Origin: Trichosporon coremiiforme
Taxonomy: Eukaryota > Basidiomycota > Tremellomycetes > Trichosporonales > Trichosporonaceae
DNA: 64,000 nucleotides
Direction: 5' to 3'
Assembly: GCA_039545355.1 (NCBI GenBank)
Contig: BCJJ01000013.1
Location: forward strand, 1,287,980-1,351,979
Shown: piece by piece, positions 1-12,660 of the stretch
How positions within the stretch are numbered: the stretch's first letter is position 1
How the letters are laid out: every line of letters begins with the position of its first letter
Notes under the pieces: generated by a model
Told to the model about the DNA's origin: nothing
Databases searched by the model: none
What the model saw: the letters and a program-made list of their open reading frames with translations, nothing else
Translations under genes and position numbers: made by a program

Positions 1-431
1 CAGGGATGGAAATGGGCGCACGGACAGATTTCCGCCTGCAGAGGATGCCAGCTGGGAAAGAGTCCTAGCGTCCGCTGCTTGAAGATTCGCGCAATGCGCT
101 ACTCGCGCTGCTGCGCATGATCGCACGCTGTAAGTTGACTCACCCTCGCCTTCATGACGCCCCAGATGGAGCCGAAGCCCTTGACGACGCTCTCGATGCC
201 CTCCTCGAGCGACTGCTCGATTGTCGGCTGCGCGGCCTGAGCAGACGGAGCGGCAGCGGGCGTCTTGTCGCCATCCTTCTTGTCGCCGGCGGCATCGGAG
301 TCCTTGTCCTTGGCGTCGTCCGCAGCAGGCGATGCGGGCGCAGCGGCGGCGGCGGCGACGTCGGCGGCAGGCTCTGTCTGCACCTTGGGGTCGTCCTTTG
401 TGGACGGGGCGGCGTCAGTCTTGTCGGCCAT
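1..431 (-). CDS. Hypothetical Ala/Asp/Lys-rich protein, 5' part only
   Basis: The ATG is at 431 (complement) and the first exon runs 431-144, 96 codons. A consensus GTGAGT donor follows at 143, in frame after an Arg codon. The encoded N-terminus is low complexity: an acidic, lysine-containing alanine/proline stretch of about 70 residues, likely disordered. A more ordered segment with the core GFGSIWGVMKAR follows just before the splice site. The rest lies towards or beyond the left window edge. I could not fix the acceptor; the best candidate is the CCCAG near 52. The gene is divergent from the checkpoint kinase gene on its right, with 611 bp between start codons. I do not recognise the family. 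The short SIWG-type segment might begin a helical domain, but that is a guess. Confidence 0.55.
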
Positions 432-513
432 GGTGGGCTCGTGTTGAGCTGATAAGTGTGAGAAAGGCTAGTGGCGAGTTCGTGGTTGCGACGTTACCGC
501 CGCTTGCAGTTGT

Positions 514-553
514 CCAGCGTACCAGCGTACCAGCGTACCAGCGTACCAGCGTA
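514..553. repeat. Tandem repeat, 8-bp unit CCAGCGTA x5
   Basis: Five perfect head-to-tail copies of CCAGCGTA can be read at 514-553. They lie 83-122 bp upstream of the ATG of the leftmost gene, so they sit in its proximal promoter or 5' leader. Confidence 0.95.
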
Positions 554-943
554 GCGTCCATAGCGATGACACCCGCCGTCAGCCCAGCCCGGTTAATCTG
601 CCCCCGTTCACTGGGTCACCGCATGCAGCAGGTGGAGGTTGGATTGCACGTGACCTATGCCCTACGCGTGGGTTTGTTTCCGGACGCGTCGCAAGTCACA
701 GTCACAATCACTGTGGAGGGCCAGGTCAGGATCCACGGTCAGGACATGCAGGACAGGACACAGGACAGGAATGAGGAACGTCTGGTGCGGAGAGTGGTTG
801 GGTCGGTCGCCAAAACAACACTCGACCACAACGTACTTCTTCAGCATCGCACACTTTTGTCTTGTCCACATCAGTCGATTCAGTTCCCTGCGCGACACCC
901 CGCCAACGAGTCACACTACGCCAGCGCACCACCCCGCGCGTAC

Positions 944-949
944 TATAAG
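944..949 (+). promoter_or_regulatory. TATA-like element of the RAD53-like kinase gene
   Basis: TATAAG in the context TACTATAAGAG lies 94-99 bp upstream of the kinase start codon. It is followed by a CA-rich leader. The position is reasonable for a fungal TATA box, but transcription starts are not visible from sequence. Confidence 0.45.
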
Positions 950-1042
950 AGCCGGCGACCCGATCACACACATACACCACACCTTCCCCCATCACCCCCA
1001 CACGTTCGTTCGCACTGCGCCGTGCTAGCTTAACCGGGTACC

Positions 1043-3486
<2,444 letters not shown>

Positions 3487-4223
3487 GCGGACACGAGCGC
3501 GGAGCGCGAGTCTGCGAGCGAGCGTGCAGCTTGAGCCTGCTTCCGCGAGCGCGGGTCCGCTAGCAAGGCGAGCGAGTGTGGGCGTGAGCACTGGCGTGGG
3601 CGTTGGCGGCGAGACCATTAGGAGAAGGAGAGTGGGCGCCAGCAGCAGCGCGCCAGAGGGACCGAGGTAGAAGAAGAGTGTGACACCAAAAAGCAAAGAG
3701 CCTAGATTATAGCACTCGTTGTAATAGACATAGCATAGTGTACTTGTCCATCGCATGAATAGGGCTACGTATAGACGGTGTGGAGCGTACCGTGCGCGGG
3801 GCCAGTCGGTGTTCATGTTGTGTGCAAGGGGATGGTTGTGACGGGTGGAGGCTCGGACGGGTGCGAAGCAAACGAGTAGACATCGTCGTAAGTGAAGACC
3901 AGATGGATGGGTTCAGCATCAGAGGACGTCCTTGCCAGTTTCAAGCTCCCTCACTGTCTACCCCTTCTTTACTTTACTTCCCTTCACTCCCAGCTCCCTG
4001 CTGTTCAACATGCACACAAACAACACACGAACTGAGACAAGGGAGTACGCAATGTGGAGGCTCAAGGACGCACAGGAGCGAAGACGCACGTAAAGGAGGG
4101 GGTGGAGGCGCGGGGCCCCAGACTACCTCGAAAAGGATGCGCGACGACCTCGAGCCCATCCACATGACCGAGCCAAGGCTCGGCGATGTCGCTTCTGGAC
4201 ACTTCCACATCAACTAGCTCGAG
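3487..4223. other. Intergenic region: kinase 3' UTR and RPAP3-like promoter
   Basis: Nothing coding is supported here. The first 120 bp continue the GC-rich purine pattern of the kinase tail after its stop. An AT-richer stretch near 3700-3745 is a likely 3'-end processing region. A pyrimidine-rich stretch at 3943-4010 probably belongs to the leader of the downstream gene. Open frames across this span lack splice support and have shadow-like composition. Confidence 0.5.
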
Positions 4224-5933
4224 ATGTCGTTGCGAGAGGAGGTGAGTTCGTTCTCCTGATTCCGGGCTCCTTTGTGCTCCTGTTGTTGCCTCTCCACCCG
4301 CTATCTCTGGGTCTTTGCTCTGAGCTCAGAGAGAGGATGCCGGAGCTGGGTGCTCGGAGTGGGGTGGGAGTGCGAGGGGGTGGGTGGGAGGGAAGTAAAG
4401 GGAGAGTGTGACGGGACTGGGAAGCCGGAGTCCATGACAGAGAGCGTTTCTTCGCCCCGCTCGGCGCTGACAGCAGGGGAACAAACTCTTCCGCCAGGGC
4501 CGCTGGGCCCGCGCCGCGGACCTGTACGAGCAGGCCGTGTCGCAGGACAGCAGCGATGCGAAGGCGTGGTCGAATCTGGCCCAGGCGAGGCTGAATCTGC
4601 AAGAGTGAGTCGGCGAGCGTGAGCGATACGCTCGCAGTGTATCTGTGTACCTCTCCTCCTGATCGCCCGATAGCAGCAGAGTGCTGACCCCAGGTATCCG
4701 CAAGCATTCAGTGCGGCTACTCGAGCGCATGAACTCGACCCTTCAAACGCCAAGCCGCTGTATCGTCTAGCCCTAGCCCAGAGGGGGATGAACGAGCCCC
4801 AATCGGCTCTACAGACTCTCGCCTCAGCCCCGCAAGTTCCCGAAGTCCAGACCCTAGCTGCCGAAATCAAGAACGACCTCGCAATCCAGCACGACAAGAC
4901 GGACCCCGGGTCGCAGGCCGGTCTCCAAAGTCTCCGTGAGGGGTTCCTCCGCCGAGAGGGCGCCGATGGATCTACGCGCAGTGGGGATCAGCAGAGAGCA
5001 GAGCGGGCAAGGGTCTGGGCCGGAGAAGACGTGAGGGAGAGGAGGGAGGAGAGTGCTCTCGAGCGGAAGGCGAGGGACGCGGCGTTGAAGAAGGAGGCGA
5101 GGGAGAAGGCTCAGAAGAAGGAGGAGGAGAGGGAGAGCAAGCAGAAGGCGACGGAGGGGTGGGCTAGAGAGCAGAGGGAGAGGACTGGGTCGGGGGAGGC
5201 TATGGACGTGGATACCCCTGCCCCCGCCACCGCCCCGTCGCCTGTGCAGGCGCCGACAGAGGAAACGGCGGCACCGAAGAACTCGTTCGCCGCGCTCAAT
5301 GCTGCCCGAGCCGCACGCAGAAGTTACGCCGGTAACAGCGGCGCGGGAGCGGGCATGCCCGGCCTAGTCCCCGTGAGCACGACGCGGACTAGCCAGCCTC
5401 AGGCTGCGCGCAAGCCGCTGGTCCAGACTGCGCCTTCTACCGCTGTGCCGTCTGCTGTGGGCTCGGCCGTGCCGTCGCCAGCACCCACCCCCGCCCCTCC
5501 TCGACCCACCCCGCCCGCTCAGTCTGTGCCTCCCACGCAACCTGTCTCTCCCACCCAACCCGCCCCTCCAGCCTCGGCGCAGACAGAGTCTTCTTGCCCC
5601 GCGCCCAGCTTCGCCCCACCCTCCAACCCGCACTCGACGGCAGCCGGCGCGGGCCTCTCCCTCCTCCGCACGCTTGACGGACTTTCCCCCGCCGACGGCT
5701 TCAAGTACTTGAGGCACTACACGCCCGCCGTCATCGCCAAGATCATGGATGGCCTTCTGGACCCGGATGCGCTGGGGTTGATCCTCCGCGCGCTGGATGC
5801 GGGCAAGGGGAAGGGCCACGATGAGTGGATCAGGGAGGTGATTAATGGCCTGAAGAGCAATAGACGGTGGAAGATGACGGAGCTCATGCTGCCCAAGTCT
5901 GACCGGGAGGCGCTTGCCCGCCTGTCTTCCTGA
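4224..5933 (+). CDS. RPAP3: TPR co-chaperone with RPAP3-like C-terminal domain
   Basis: Three exons: 4224-4241, 4477-4604 and 4694-5933, 461 aa. The first exon encodes only MSLREE. Residues 1-115 form TPR helices, with signatures GNKLFRQGRWARAADLYEQA and AWSNLAQARLNL. A charged Glu/Lys/Arg helix of about 70 residues follows, then a Pro/Ala-rich linker. The last 95 residues match the RPAP3 C-terminal fold, including LLRTLDGLSPADGFKYLRHY and a later RWKMTELML segment. In known systems this domain pair belongs to the R2TP/HSP90 assembly machinery, which builds RNA polymerase II, snoRNPs and PIKKs. The TPR binds the HSP90 tail, and the C-terminal domain contacts RUVBL ATPases. The 4224 start is preferred because it opens directly into the TPR. 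Confidence 0.85.
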
Positions 5934-6298
5934 GATTGGGGGTCAGTCACCCAGGGACGTGGCCCTTGACGGGCCTGAAACTTTATTGTAACTGCAACTT
6001 ATTTTTCGGGACCAACATGCATAGTCGGGAGGCCTGGTATAACCCAAGGTTGATGGGTGGGACCGCGGGGATGTGCTGGGTAAAGGGAGGAGGATGTGAT
6101 GGTGGTGTTTCGTGGGTTTATCGTGGATTTTTATGAGACGGAGAGCGTTCTTGATGGTGGAGTGTGGGTGTGGAGGTGAGGTGATGGTGGTGGTAGTGTT
6201 GATGGTGATTGGTGTTTGCTTGGTTTGTTGAGACGCGAGCGGCGGAGACGGAGAGGAACGCGGAAAAAGTACATGCAAGATAAAAGTCAAAAAAAGTT
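5934..6298. other. Convergent intergenic region, no gene
   Basis: The RPAP3-like gene (plus) and the Nrg1-like gene (minus) converge here. The stretch 6090-6230 is unusually T/G-rich on the plus strand, with many GGTG and GTTG runs, hence C/A-rich on the minus strand. This fits untranslated 3' ends. No open frame with splice or domain support was found. Confidence 0.5.
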
Positions 6299-6568
6299 CT
6301 ATTCGTGCTTGATCGAGTAGTATGCTGGATATGGTCAGCCTTCGATAGCCGGGGTATCGAGGAAGGTGGTGGGTGATAGGTGATGTCTTAGTCGGTGGCG
6401 TCGTTGCGGCGTTGCGAGTCGTCGTAGTGGGCCTGATGCGCGCGCAGAGTTCCCTCTCCTTCTCTCCTGCGAACCCTTTACGCCACATCACACGAGCTCT
6501 CGCCTAGCTCCTCCTTCCCTTAGGTTTCGGTCTGAACCAAGCACCCCCACGTGCTTATCGGTACTCAC
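6299..6568 (-). other. Possible last intron and 9-codon terminal exon of the Nrg1-like gene
   Basis: On the minus strand, GTGAGTACC begins at 6568, just before the read-through stop. A perfect CTGAC...CCAG acceptor ends at 6325. Splicing keeps the frame and adds eight residues (AYYSIKHE) before a TAG at 6299-6301. Donor and acceptor both match the window's intron consensus. The alternative is simple read-through ending in EYR. Confidence 0.5.
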
Positions 6569-8018
6569 CCTTCGACGACCCATTAGCCTCAGTCAAACTG
6601 GCGACGCTGGGGCGCGCGCTGTAGGACATCGGAGAAGGACCATCGCGACTAGGCTGCGCCATGCCGTTGCTGTGCTGGGCACTGCCGTACAGGTGCGCAC
6701 TGGGGGCGTACGAGTACGACTGAGCCGAAGCCTGCAACTGCTGGGTGCCGCGCGCGGTCGAGGTGCCAGCACTCGCCTGCGCAGATGAGGACGTAGCGCC
6801 GTTAGCGGAGCTGGCAGCGAGGAGATCACCCTGTTGAGTCAGGCTACTGCGGCGGGGGGAAAGCGCACGAGGAGCTCCAGTACTGCGGTAACGAGGATCG
6901 ATGTCTTCGTGAGCACCGGCCGACAGCGGGGTCGACGTCTGCTGACGAGCCGGGTATCCGTTGCTCATGACCTGCTGCGAGGCGTAACCGCCTTGGGCCA
7001 TGGTAGAACCGTACGAGTCGCGAGCGCTGTGGGGAGCGCTGAAGCCACCTGCCGATACTGGTGAGTACATGTGCTGCTGGTGGTGGTCCTGGGCCATCGC
7101 ACCAGAGTACATGGAGTGCTGAGAGGGGGGCGCTCCGTAAGGAGGCATCGCGTTCGGGGCACCGTAGCGGTAGCCACCCTGCGACTGGCTGTACTGCGGG
7201 TACGCGTAGCCGCCGGGCTGGGCAAACGGCTGGCCGAAGTACTGTTGGTGGTGAGCAGACGGGACAGAGCTCGCCGACGAGTGGCCATTGACAGGCGAGG
7301 CCACGCGGGACGACTGAGCCGACTGGGCGTTGGCCATGGAGACACCGGGAGGAGGAATGCCGCCGTAGGGAGGGTAGCCGCCGTGCTGGCCAGTGGCGTC
7401 GTACATGTAGCCGCCGTAGGGAGCAGTCGCCTGGGTCGGGGTCTGGTAGGGCGATTGGCCGTGAGTGACGGAGGCGCCGGAAGACGAGCCAGGAGTGCCG
7501 ACCTGCGAGTTCTTAGACTTGCGAGGCTGCCTGCTAGTCGACGACTTGAGACCGGCAGCCATCATCGCCGCGGCGACGGCCTGGCGGGCGGCAGTTCCGG
7601 AGCCACGACGGAGAGTCGGGGAAAGGTGGGTGCGGTAGTGCTGCTGCAGGTTGTCCTGACGGCTGGTACGCGTCTCACAGCCCGGGTACGGGCACTTGAA
7701 CGCCTTGATACCCGTATGTATCCGCTGGTGACGCTGCAGGTGACCGCCAGTCGTGAAGCCACGCTGGCAGATGGGGCAAACGTGCGGCTTGGGCTTGCCC
7801 TCGGCGGGACCAGTCGCACCGTTCTTGCCCTTGGTGACGGGGGTCTGGACCGCGGGCGAGTCGGGAGCCGAGTCCTGCTGCTGCTGCTGTTGCTGCTGCT
7901 GACCGGCGTTGGCGTAGCCTCGGTCCTGGGGGTCCTGAGCGGTAGTCATGTGGGGAGGAACTTGAGAGTAAACGGATTGAAGATGAGTTGCCTGCTGCGG
8001 AGAAGCCTCAGTAGACAT
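6555..8018 (-). CDS. NRG1: Nrg1-like C2H2 zinc-finger transcriptional repressor
   Basis: The ATG is at 8018 (MSTEASPQQ). Two in-frame upstream ATG/TTG-like positions were not used because they lie in leader-like sequence. Read through to the stop at 6555 the protein is 487 aa. It has a nine-Gln run near residues 40-48. Two C2H2 fingers follow: C81-C84-H97-H101 in PHVCPICQRGFTTGGHLQRH, then C109-C114-H127-H131 ending in QDNLQQHYRTH. The QDNxxQHY signature of the second finger is typical of Nrg1/Mig-related repressors. The remainder is Ser/Gln/Tyr/Pro-rich and likely disordered. Known fungal Nrg1 proteins are nuclear and repress carbon- and morphogenesis-related genes. A GTGAGT donor 14 nt before the stop suggests a further 3' exon (complement 6324-6299), giving 491 aa instead. 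Confidence 0.85.
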   Translation of the reverse strand: MSTEASPQQATHLQSVYSQVPPHMTTAQDPQDRGYANAGQQQQQQQQQDSAPDSPAVQTPVTKGKNGATGPAEGKPKPHVCPICQRGFTTGGHLQRHQRIHTGIKAFKCPYPGCETRTSRQDNLQQHYRTHLSPTLRRGSGTAARQAVAAAMMAAGLKSSTSRQPRKSKNSQVGTPGSSSGASVTHGQSPYQTPTQATAPYGGYMYDATGQHGGYPPYGGIPPPGVSMANAQSAQSSRVASPVNGHSSASSVPSAHHQQYFGQPFAQPGGYAYPQYSQSQGGYRYGAPNAMPPYGAPPSQHSMYSGAMAQDHHQQHMYSPVSAGGFSAPHSARDSYGSTMAQGGYASQQVMSNGYPARQQTSTPLSAGAHEDIDPRYRSTGAPRALSPRRSSLTQQGDLLAASSANGATSSSAQASAGTSTARGTQQLQASAQSYSYAPSAHLYGSAQHSNGMAQPSRDGPSPMSYSARPSVASLTEANGSSKGEYR

Positions 8019-10300
8019 GATCAAGAAAACTGGGCCAAATAGAGGGGGGTTGCTCGGGTAAGCCCTATACAATCACAGGTGGGCCTTTGGGAGCAACGAC
8101 TGTAGTCGTAACGTCGTGTTGGAGGGTGATGACGAGTACAATGTGGGATGCAGTGTTGCGCGGGGGGAATGGCCGGGGCGATGTGGGGGATCGAACAAAA
8201 AAGTTTTGGAGGGTGGTGGGGCACGCGGCGCGTGTGCGGTGACCAATCGAGTGGAGGGCGGTGATGTCGACAGACGAGATGGCGGGCGGGAGCACGGATG
8301 AGGAGGCGATGAGAGGGAGGGAATCGCCAGGGTCGTCGAATGTTCGGGTTCGAGTGTGTATGCAATGTGTGGTCGACAGACACGAGGAAGACGAGGAAGG
8401 GTAAGAGGCAACGAGCGAAAAAGGACGATTGTCAGCACAGAGCTCTAGGGGGCGCGATCGGCAGTGGACAGGTAAAGGGTGTGGATGGGAATGTTTGGGT
8501 CGAGCTCGGTGCACAGTCGGCGCCAGTGTGGCTTTGCTTTGTGCCAACAGGTGGACAAGAACGAGGGCGATGGAGTGAGTGGATGGTGGAGATGGGGTGG
8601 TGGTGGAGCCGAGAACAGCTGGGCTGGGTGGCCGGGAGACCCGAGCAGTGGAGCGCCCAGGTAGCCCTTGTGACATTTCGTGGCGCGCACCGTCGTGCAT
8701 TCATCAATCCAGATTGCACCACCACCTGCACACCGGGTATACCCGTCTGAGTCCTCCTGCCTCCGTCCTCGACGACCCACGGAATGTCACTGGTCGCTGG
8801 GGCTTCGCACTCGCGGCGCGTCCTGTTCCATAACAGGCATCACCGAGCAACCGATCGGTTCGTCAGACCTCGCTGCCCAAGCATATCCCATCACCGTGCG
8901 GCCACCACGAAACACTGCGCGCGGGCTGTCCGCAGCACAGCCAGCACCACGACCACCTCGATACCCAGCGAACACGGCGGAAGGAGCAGCAACAGAGGCA
9001 GCCCAGTTGGGAAAATTCACTACCCGGCAACGTCCCCACTGGGCCGAGACCGGACTCGATGCGATTGGATGCACACCTGCATCTGCCGACCCCGGCCAAG
9101 ACCGCCCAAGCTCCCCGTCGGCCGCTTGCGTCTCGGCAGTGGACAGCATGACGCTGGCCTGGACGACAGCGCACAACACAGTAGGCTCGACACCAAGTGT
9201 TGCTCCGCACACTAGTTCAAGCATTGCCATGGACAGCATCGAATCAAGCTTTCGATAACGCAGAGGGTGCCTTGCTTTGCATCGGCCTTCCTGTGCCCAC
9301 CCCCGAGCTGCTCGAGCCGGAAACGTAACCGCGAGCGCGTGTCAGGCCCTTCTTCCCCCACGCTGGAATTAAATTTCCTCGGGGGGAGACGGAAGCTGAC
9401 TGAGCAGACGCGGATGCAAGGCAACCACAGTGGTGTTGACCGACCACCGATGCAGCATCGACGATGAGTGCAAGCATGGTGGATGACATGATGCACTGCA
9501 CCGTAATGATGTGCAAGAGGGTCAAGAGTTTGCGTGAGGGTCAGGTCCAGCTGCAGGGCTGGGTCGCCCCTAGATTTCCGTCTTGTCTCAACACATTAGG
9601 GAAAGATAAGATGGAGGAGGAGGTGGTGCTCACCCAGCGAGGGCGAGGGCGGGCGCGATGAGGGCGAGAGGAGGGATAGGATGCACAAGCTATTGCACGC
9701 CGTAGCAGTGCGGGACATGGGACGCAGTACTCACGTTTGGTCGGATGGATACAGTCACAACGAGGACGATGTTCGTCGATGAATCGAAAAGCGTTCGTCG
9801 AAGAGGGAGTAACTTTGGATTCGAAAAGGAAGGATGAAAAGGTGACTCCAAAGAAAATTAGGGAGGGTTGATTGATAGAGAGGGATAGAGGGGACGGGGC
9901 TGCTTTAGGGGAGGGGTAAGAGGAAGGGGCACTGAGGGTTATGAGGGCAGTGAGGGAAAGGCAGCCGTTGAGTTTGGTACGCGCGTATTTTTTTCCGAGA
10001 GCCGACCGGCCGATTGATTTGGCTTATGGGCTTGAAATTGAGCGACGCGAGAGGGGTAAGCGAGAGCTTGAGAGAGGAGGGGGAGGGAGAAGACGAAAAA
10101 ACAAATGAGACAGAGAAAGCGACGCGGAGGGGAGGCCGGGTCGAGCTGTTGATGGGTTGTGCTAGTTGAGAGCGACGATGCGATGGAGAGAGGCGGAGAT
10201 GATACGACGACAGTCGAAGGAGAACGGGTGGTAGGATAGAAAAGTGGACGTTGACGTTGGTGGAGAGGACGGCGGATAGCTTGGTGGTCGAGCTGGGCTG
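8019..10300 (-). promoter_or_regulatory. Long leader/promoter region of the Nrg1-like gene
   Basis: There are about 2.3 kb upstream of the Nrg1-like ATG with no supported coding sequence. On the minus strand, 8065-8440 and 9830-10300 are strongly pyrimidine-rich, like fungal leaders. Good GTGAGT-type donors on the minus strand (for example in ACTCACGTTTGG near 9730) raise the possibility of introns in a long 5' UTR. Long regulated promoters are common for such factors; the exact transcription start cannot be placed. Confidence 0.45.
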
Positions 10301-10773
10301 GGTGGTTGGGCGAACCCAGGGGCAAACAAGGGCTCAACAAGGACCAACAAGGGCCATCGAGGGTGCGCACAAAGGGTAACTCGACACCAACTCAGGTTAG
10401 GCCCACTGACCCTGGCGTCCGCAGGGGCCAGACGAGAGGACGCGAGCTCCGCAGGCAGATGACCCGAGGACCACCGCTCCAGCTGCGGTAAAGGTGCAAG
10501 GCGGCGTCGAAGCCGAGGGGGCCTTGGTGCGTGCCAGTGCGCGGGAGGGTGCTTGGTGCCGGCGCGCTACGCTACGGTGTGCAGTGGTGTGACTGGAGAG
10601 AAGTGGGTGCGTGGGTGGGTGAGGGGAGGAGACGCCGGAGATAGGCGAGCGTGCTAATGGAGCGGGCTGGGCGCAATAGGATTAGCGGATTAGGCGGATT
10701 AGACAAAGAGTCGCGCAAGTCGCCGTTGCCGGTGAGTGGTCTGAGCCTGAGTGGTCGGGATGCACGGTGGCCC

Positions 10774-10798
10774 GGTGGGNGGGTGGGTGGGTGGGTGG
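10774..10798 (+). repeat. GGGT simple repeat containing one undetermined base
   Basis: A run of GGGT units carries an N at 10780, the only ambiguous base seen in the window. The G-runs could form a four-stranded structure, which may explain the failed base call. The true copy number may differ. Confidence 0.9.
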
Positions 10799-12070
10799 TG
10801 ACGATGCATGGTGCAGCAGAGGTGACCGCTATTCGACGTCGGCCAGGGGACCCAGGGTAATGGCCAAGTCAGTTCAGGGAATGGGCATCACAGGGAAGGA
10901 CAGGGGTAAACGCCGACCAAGTGCCGGCTCCCTCGGCATCCAAGGCACGCACACCGCCCACAGCAGCAGTCATCACCCGCTCAGCAGCCAGCCCAGCCCG
11001 TTGTGCCGCGGAGCCAGCTGGTGTGCTCGTGCTTGTGTCAGCCCAGTCAGCCCCGCCCAGCCGAGTCCAGCCAGTCGCAGCCAGTGCGGGCAGAGCCCAG
11101 TCGCCAGTGGCCCCCGAGTGGCGCGCGCCAGCACGAGTCGATCAAAGAGGCAAGGGGGAGGAGCGCAGGGAGCCGCAGGGCAAAAATTTCAATTCAGGGT
11201 GGGTCAGGGGCATGCCATAGGTACACCGCCCCCTCTTTTCGTCACCCCTGACGCCGTCGGATGGGATGGGGCGATACCTACGCCGGTCGAGCGCCGGTCG
11301 CGAGTGCATGCATGCGTGCATGGGCTCGAGTGGAGGTATGCTGCATATGCTGGCTCAATCTCGGCGCTCGCTGACCGGCGGCCCCTTGCGAGCAGTGACC
11401 CGCTTGGGCCACCCATGTCTCATCTTAACGTGAGGCGGCCGCGGCGGGCTTGAGCGCTCCATCAAGGAGGCTGGATACCGCAGGCGAGCGCACCACGCAA
11501 CGGGCGGCCAACCGCCGGGCACGCAAGCATGCAAGCAGCAGCGCCGAGAGATCGGACGCCGGAACATAAGGAACGCTGATACGCTGGGACTCTGCGCTCG
11601 TGGTGCTGCGCAAGAGCGGTGCGTGCGAGCCTTCGCTTCGCTGCGCTGCCTGCGCAGAACGAGTGTGGCTCTGCGACTGTGGCTCTCGCTTCGCTCGGCT
11701 TCTGTGCCATCTGTCAACATGCCCAGCAGAGATCTTGCACGACGGCTCGAGGTGGTACCCATGGTACGGGAGGGGGCCGATAGCAGTATGGTACTGTGCC
11801 GCTGCCTCTGCGGGCCGAGCCGCTCTGCAAGCTTCGCAGCGGTCCTTCCTGGGAGGATCACTCAGCCGCGCACACATCAAGACCCAAGGGCGGACATGGC
11901 ACTCCAAGGGCTGCAAGCCGCTGCAGGGGCTGCAGGGGCCGGGCACCGGGTCTGCATCAGGTGGCATCAGGCTGACGCAGGGGGGCGCAGGGCCACGGCC
12001 GAGTGCTCTGACAGTTGTGTGCATGCTGCGCAGACTGATCTGCAGGTTGTGACCGCTGTGGCTGCCACAA

Positions 12071-12100
12071 AGATCACGGATCACAGATCAGAGATCACGA
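12071..12100. repeat. AGATCAC-type microsatellite
   Basis: The motif GATCA occurs four times in 30 bp (AGATCAC, GGATCAC, AGATCAG, AGATCAC). The repeated GATC core makes it partly self-complementary. Confidence 0.85.
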
Positions 12101-12567
12101 TGTGCCAGGCAGCCAACCACAGCGGGCGAGTCACCGGACCTGGAGCCTGAGCAGACTTCAGACGTCACGGACATCGGCGTCAAAAACCGTTGGCAAATGC
12201 GGGTGGTGTGATCATTATTACGGGATGTCGGTGTCTTCCGTGAGGGGCCGCAGCAGCAGGAGGGAAATCAGGTATTGGGGTACGGTACGGTGTATGCTTG
12301 ATGGAAGCTTGAGCTTGCCTGGGTATTTCGGGCATTGGACATGCGCTTGCGGCAGCGGACAGGCGTGATTGGTGGGGTTCGGAGTGGATTATCAAGCTCT
12401 CTCGCCAGCTCCAGCAGCATACGCAAATGACCGGCTAACTGGAGATCTGCCTGTTGGCCGCTGCGGACCAGCCGAATCAGCAGGCAAACGTAAGCCTATT
12501 CAGGGTATTGTTAGGATAGATCTCAGGGTGCTCCTCCAATTGGGCCCTCTGGTCGCCGGCCGGGACA

Positions 12568-12660
12568 GAAGGGACTACAGAAGGGAAGCGGAGGACCCGA
12601 AAGGGCGCAAGGGAAGAGCAAAGGGAACGCAAGGGAAGACTAGGGAACAGCCAAGGGGAA
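12568..12660 (+). repeat. Purine-rich AAGGGA/CAAGGGAA degenerate repeat
   Basis: At least eight AGGGA/AAGGG units are spaced irregularly over about 90 bp, making the plus strand strongly purine-biased. No coding signal is present. Confidence 0.75.

Larger units (their letters stand above)
432..1042. promoter_or_regulatory. Divergent promoter region between the partial gene and the RAD53-like gene
   Basis: This is a 611-bp intergenic stretch between two divergently oriented start codons. It holds a 5-copy 8-bp tandem repeat (514-553), an E-box CACGTGAC (647-654) and a TATA-like TATAAG (944-949). The TATA element sits about 95 bp upstream of the kinase ATG. The last 90 bp before that ATG are C-rich on the plus strand, as is common for fungal transcription start regions. 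No coding potential was found. Confidence 0.6.

Noticed and set aside
7071..8042. 323-codon open frame antisense to the Nrg1-like gene
   Set aside because: Val/Arg/Leu/Gly-rich reverse reading of the zinc-finger gene, with no recognisable domain.
11425..12084. 219-codon minus-strand frame in the gene desert
   Set aside because: Cys/Arg/Ser/Ala-rich with no domain and no splice context; consistent with chance in GC-rich DNA.
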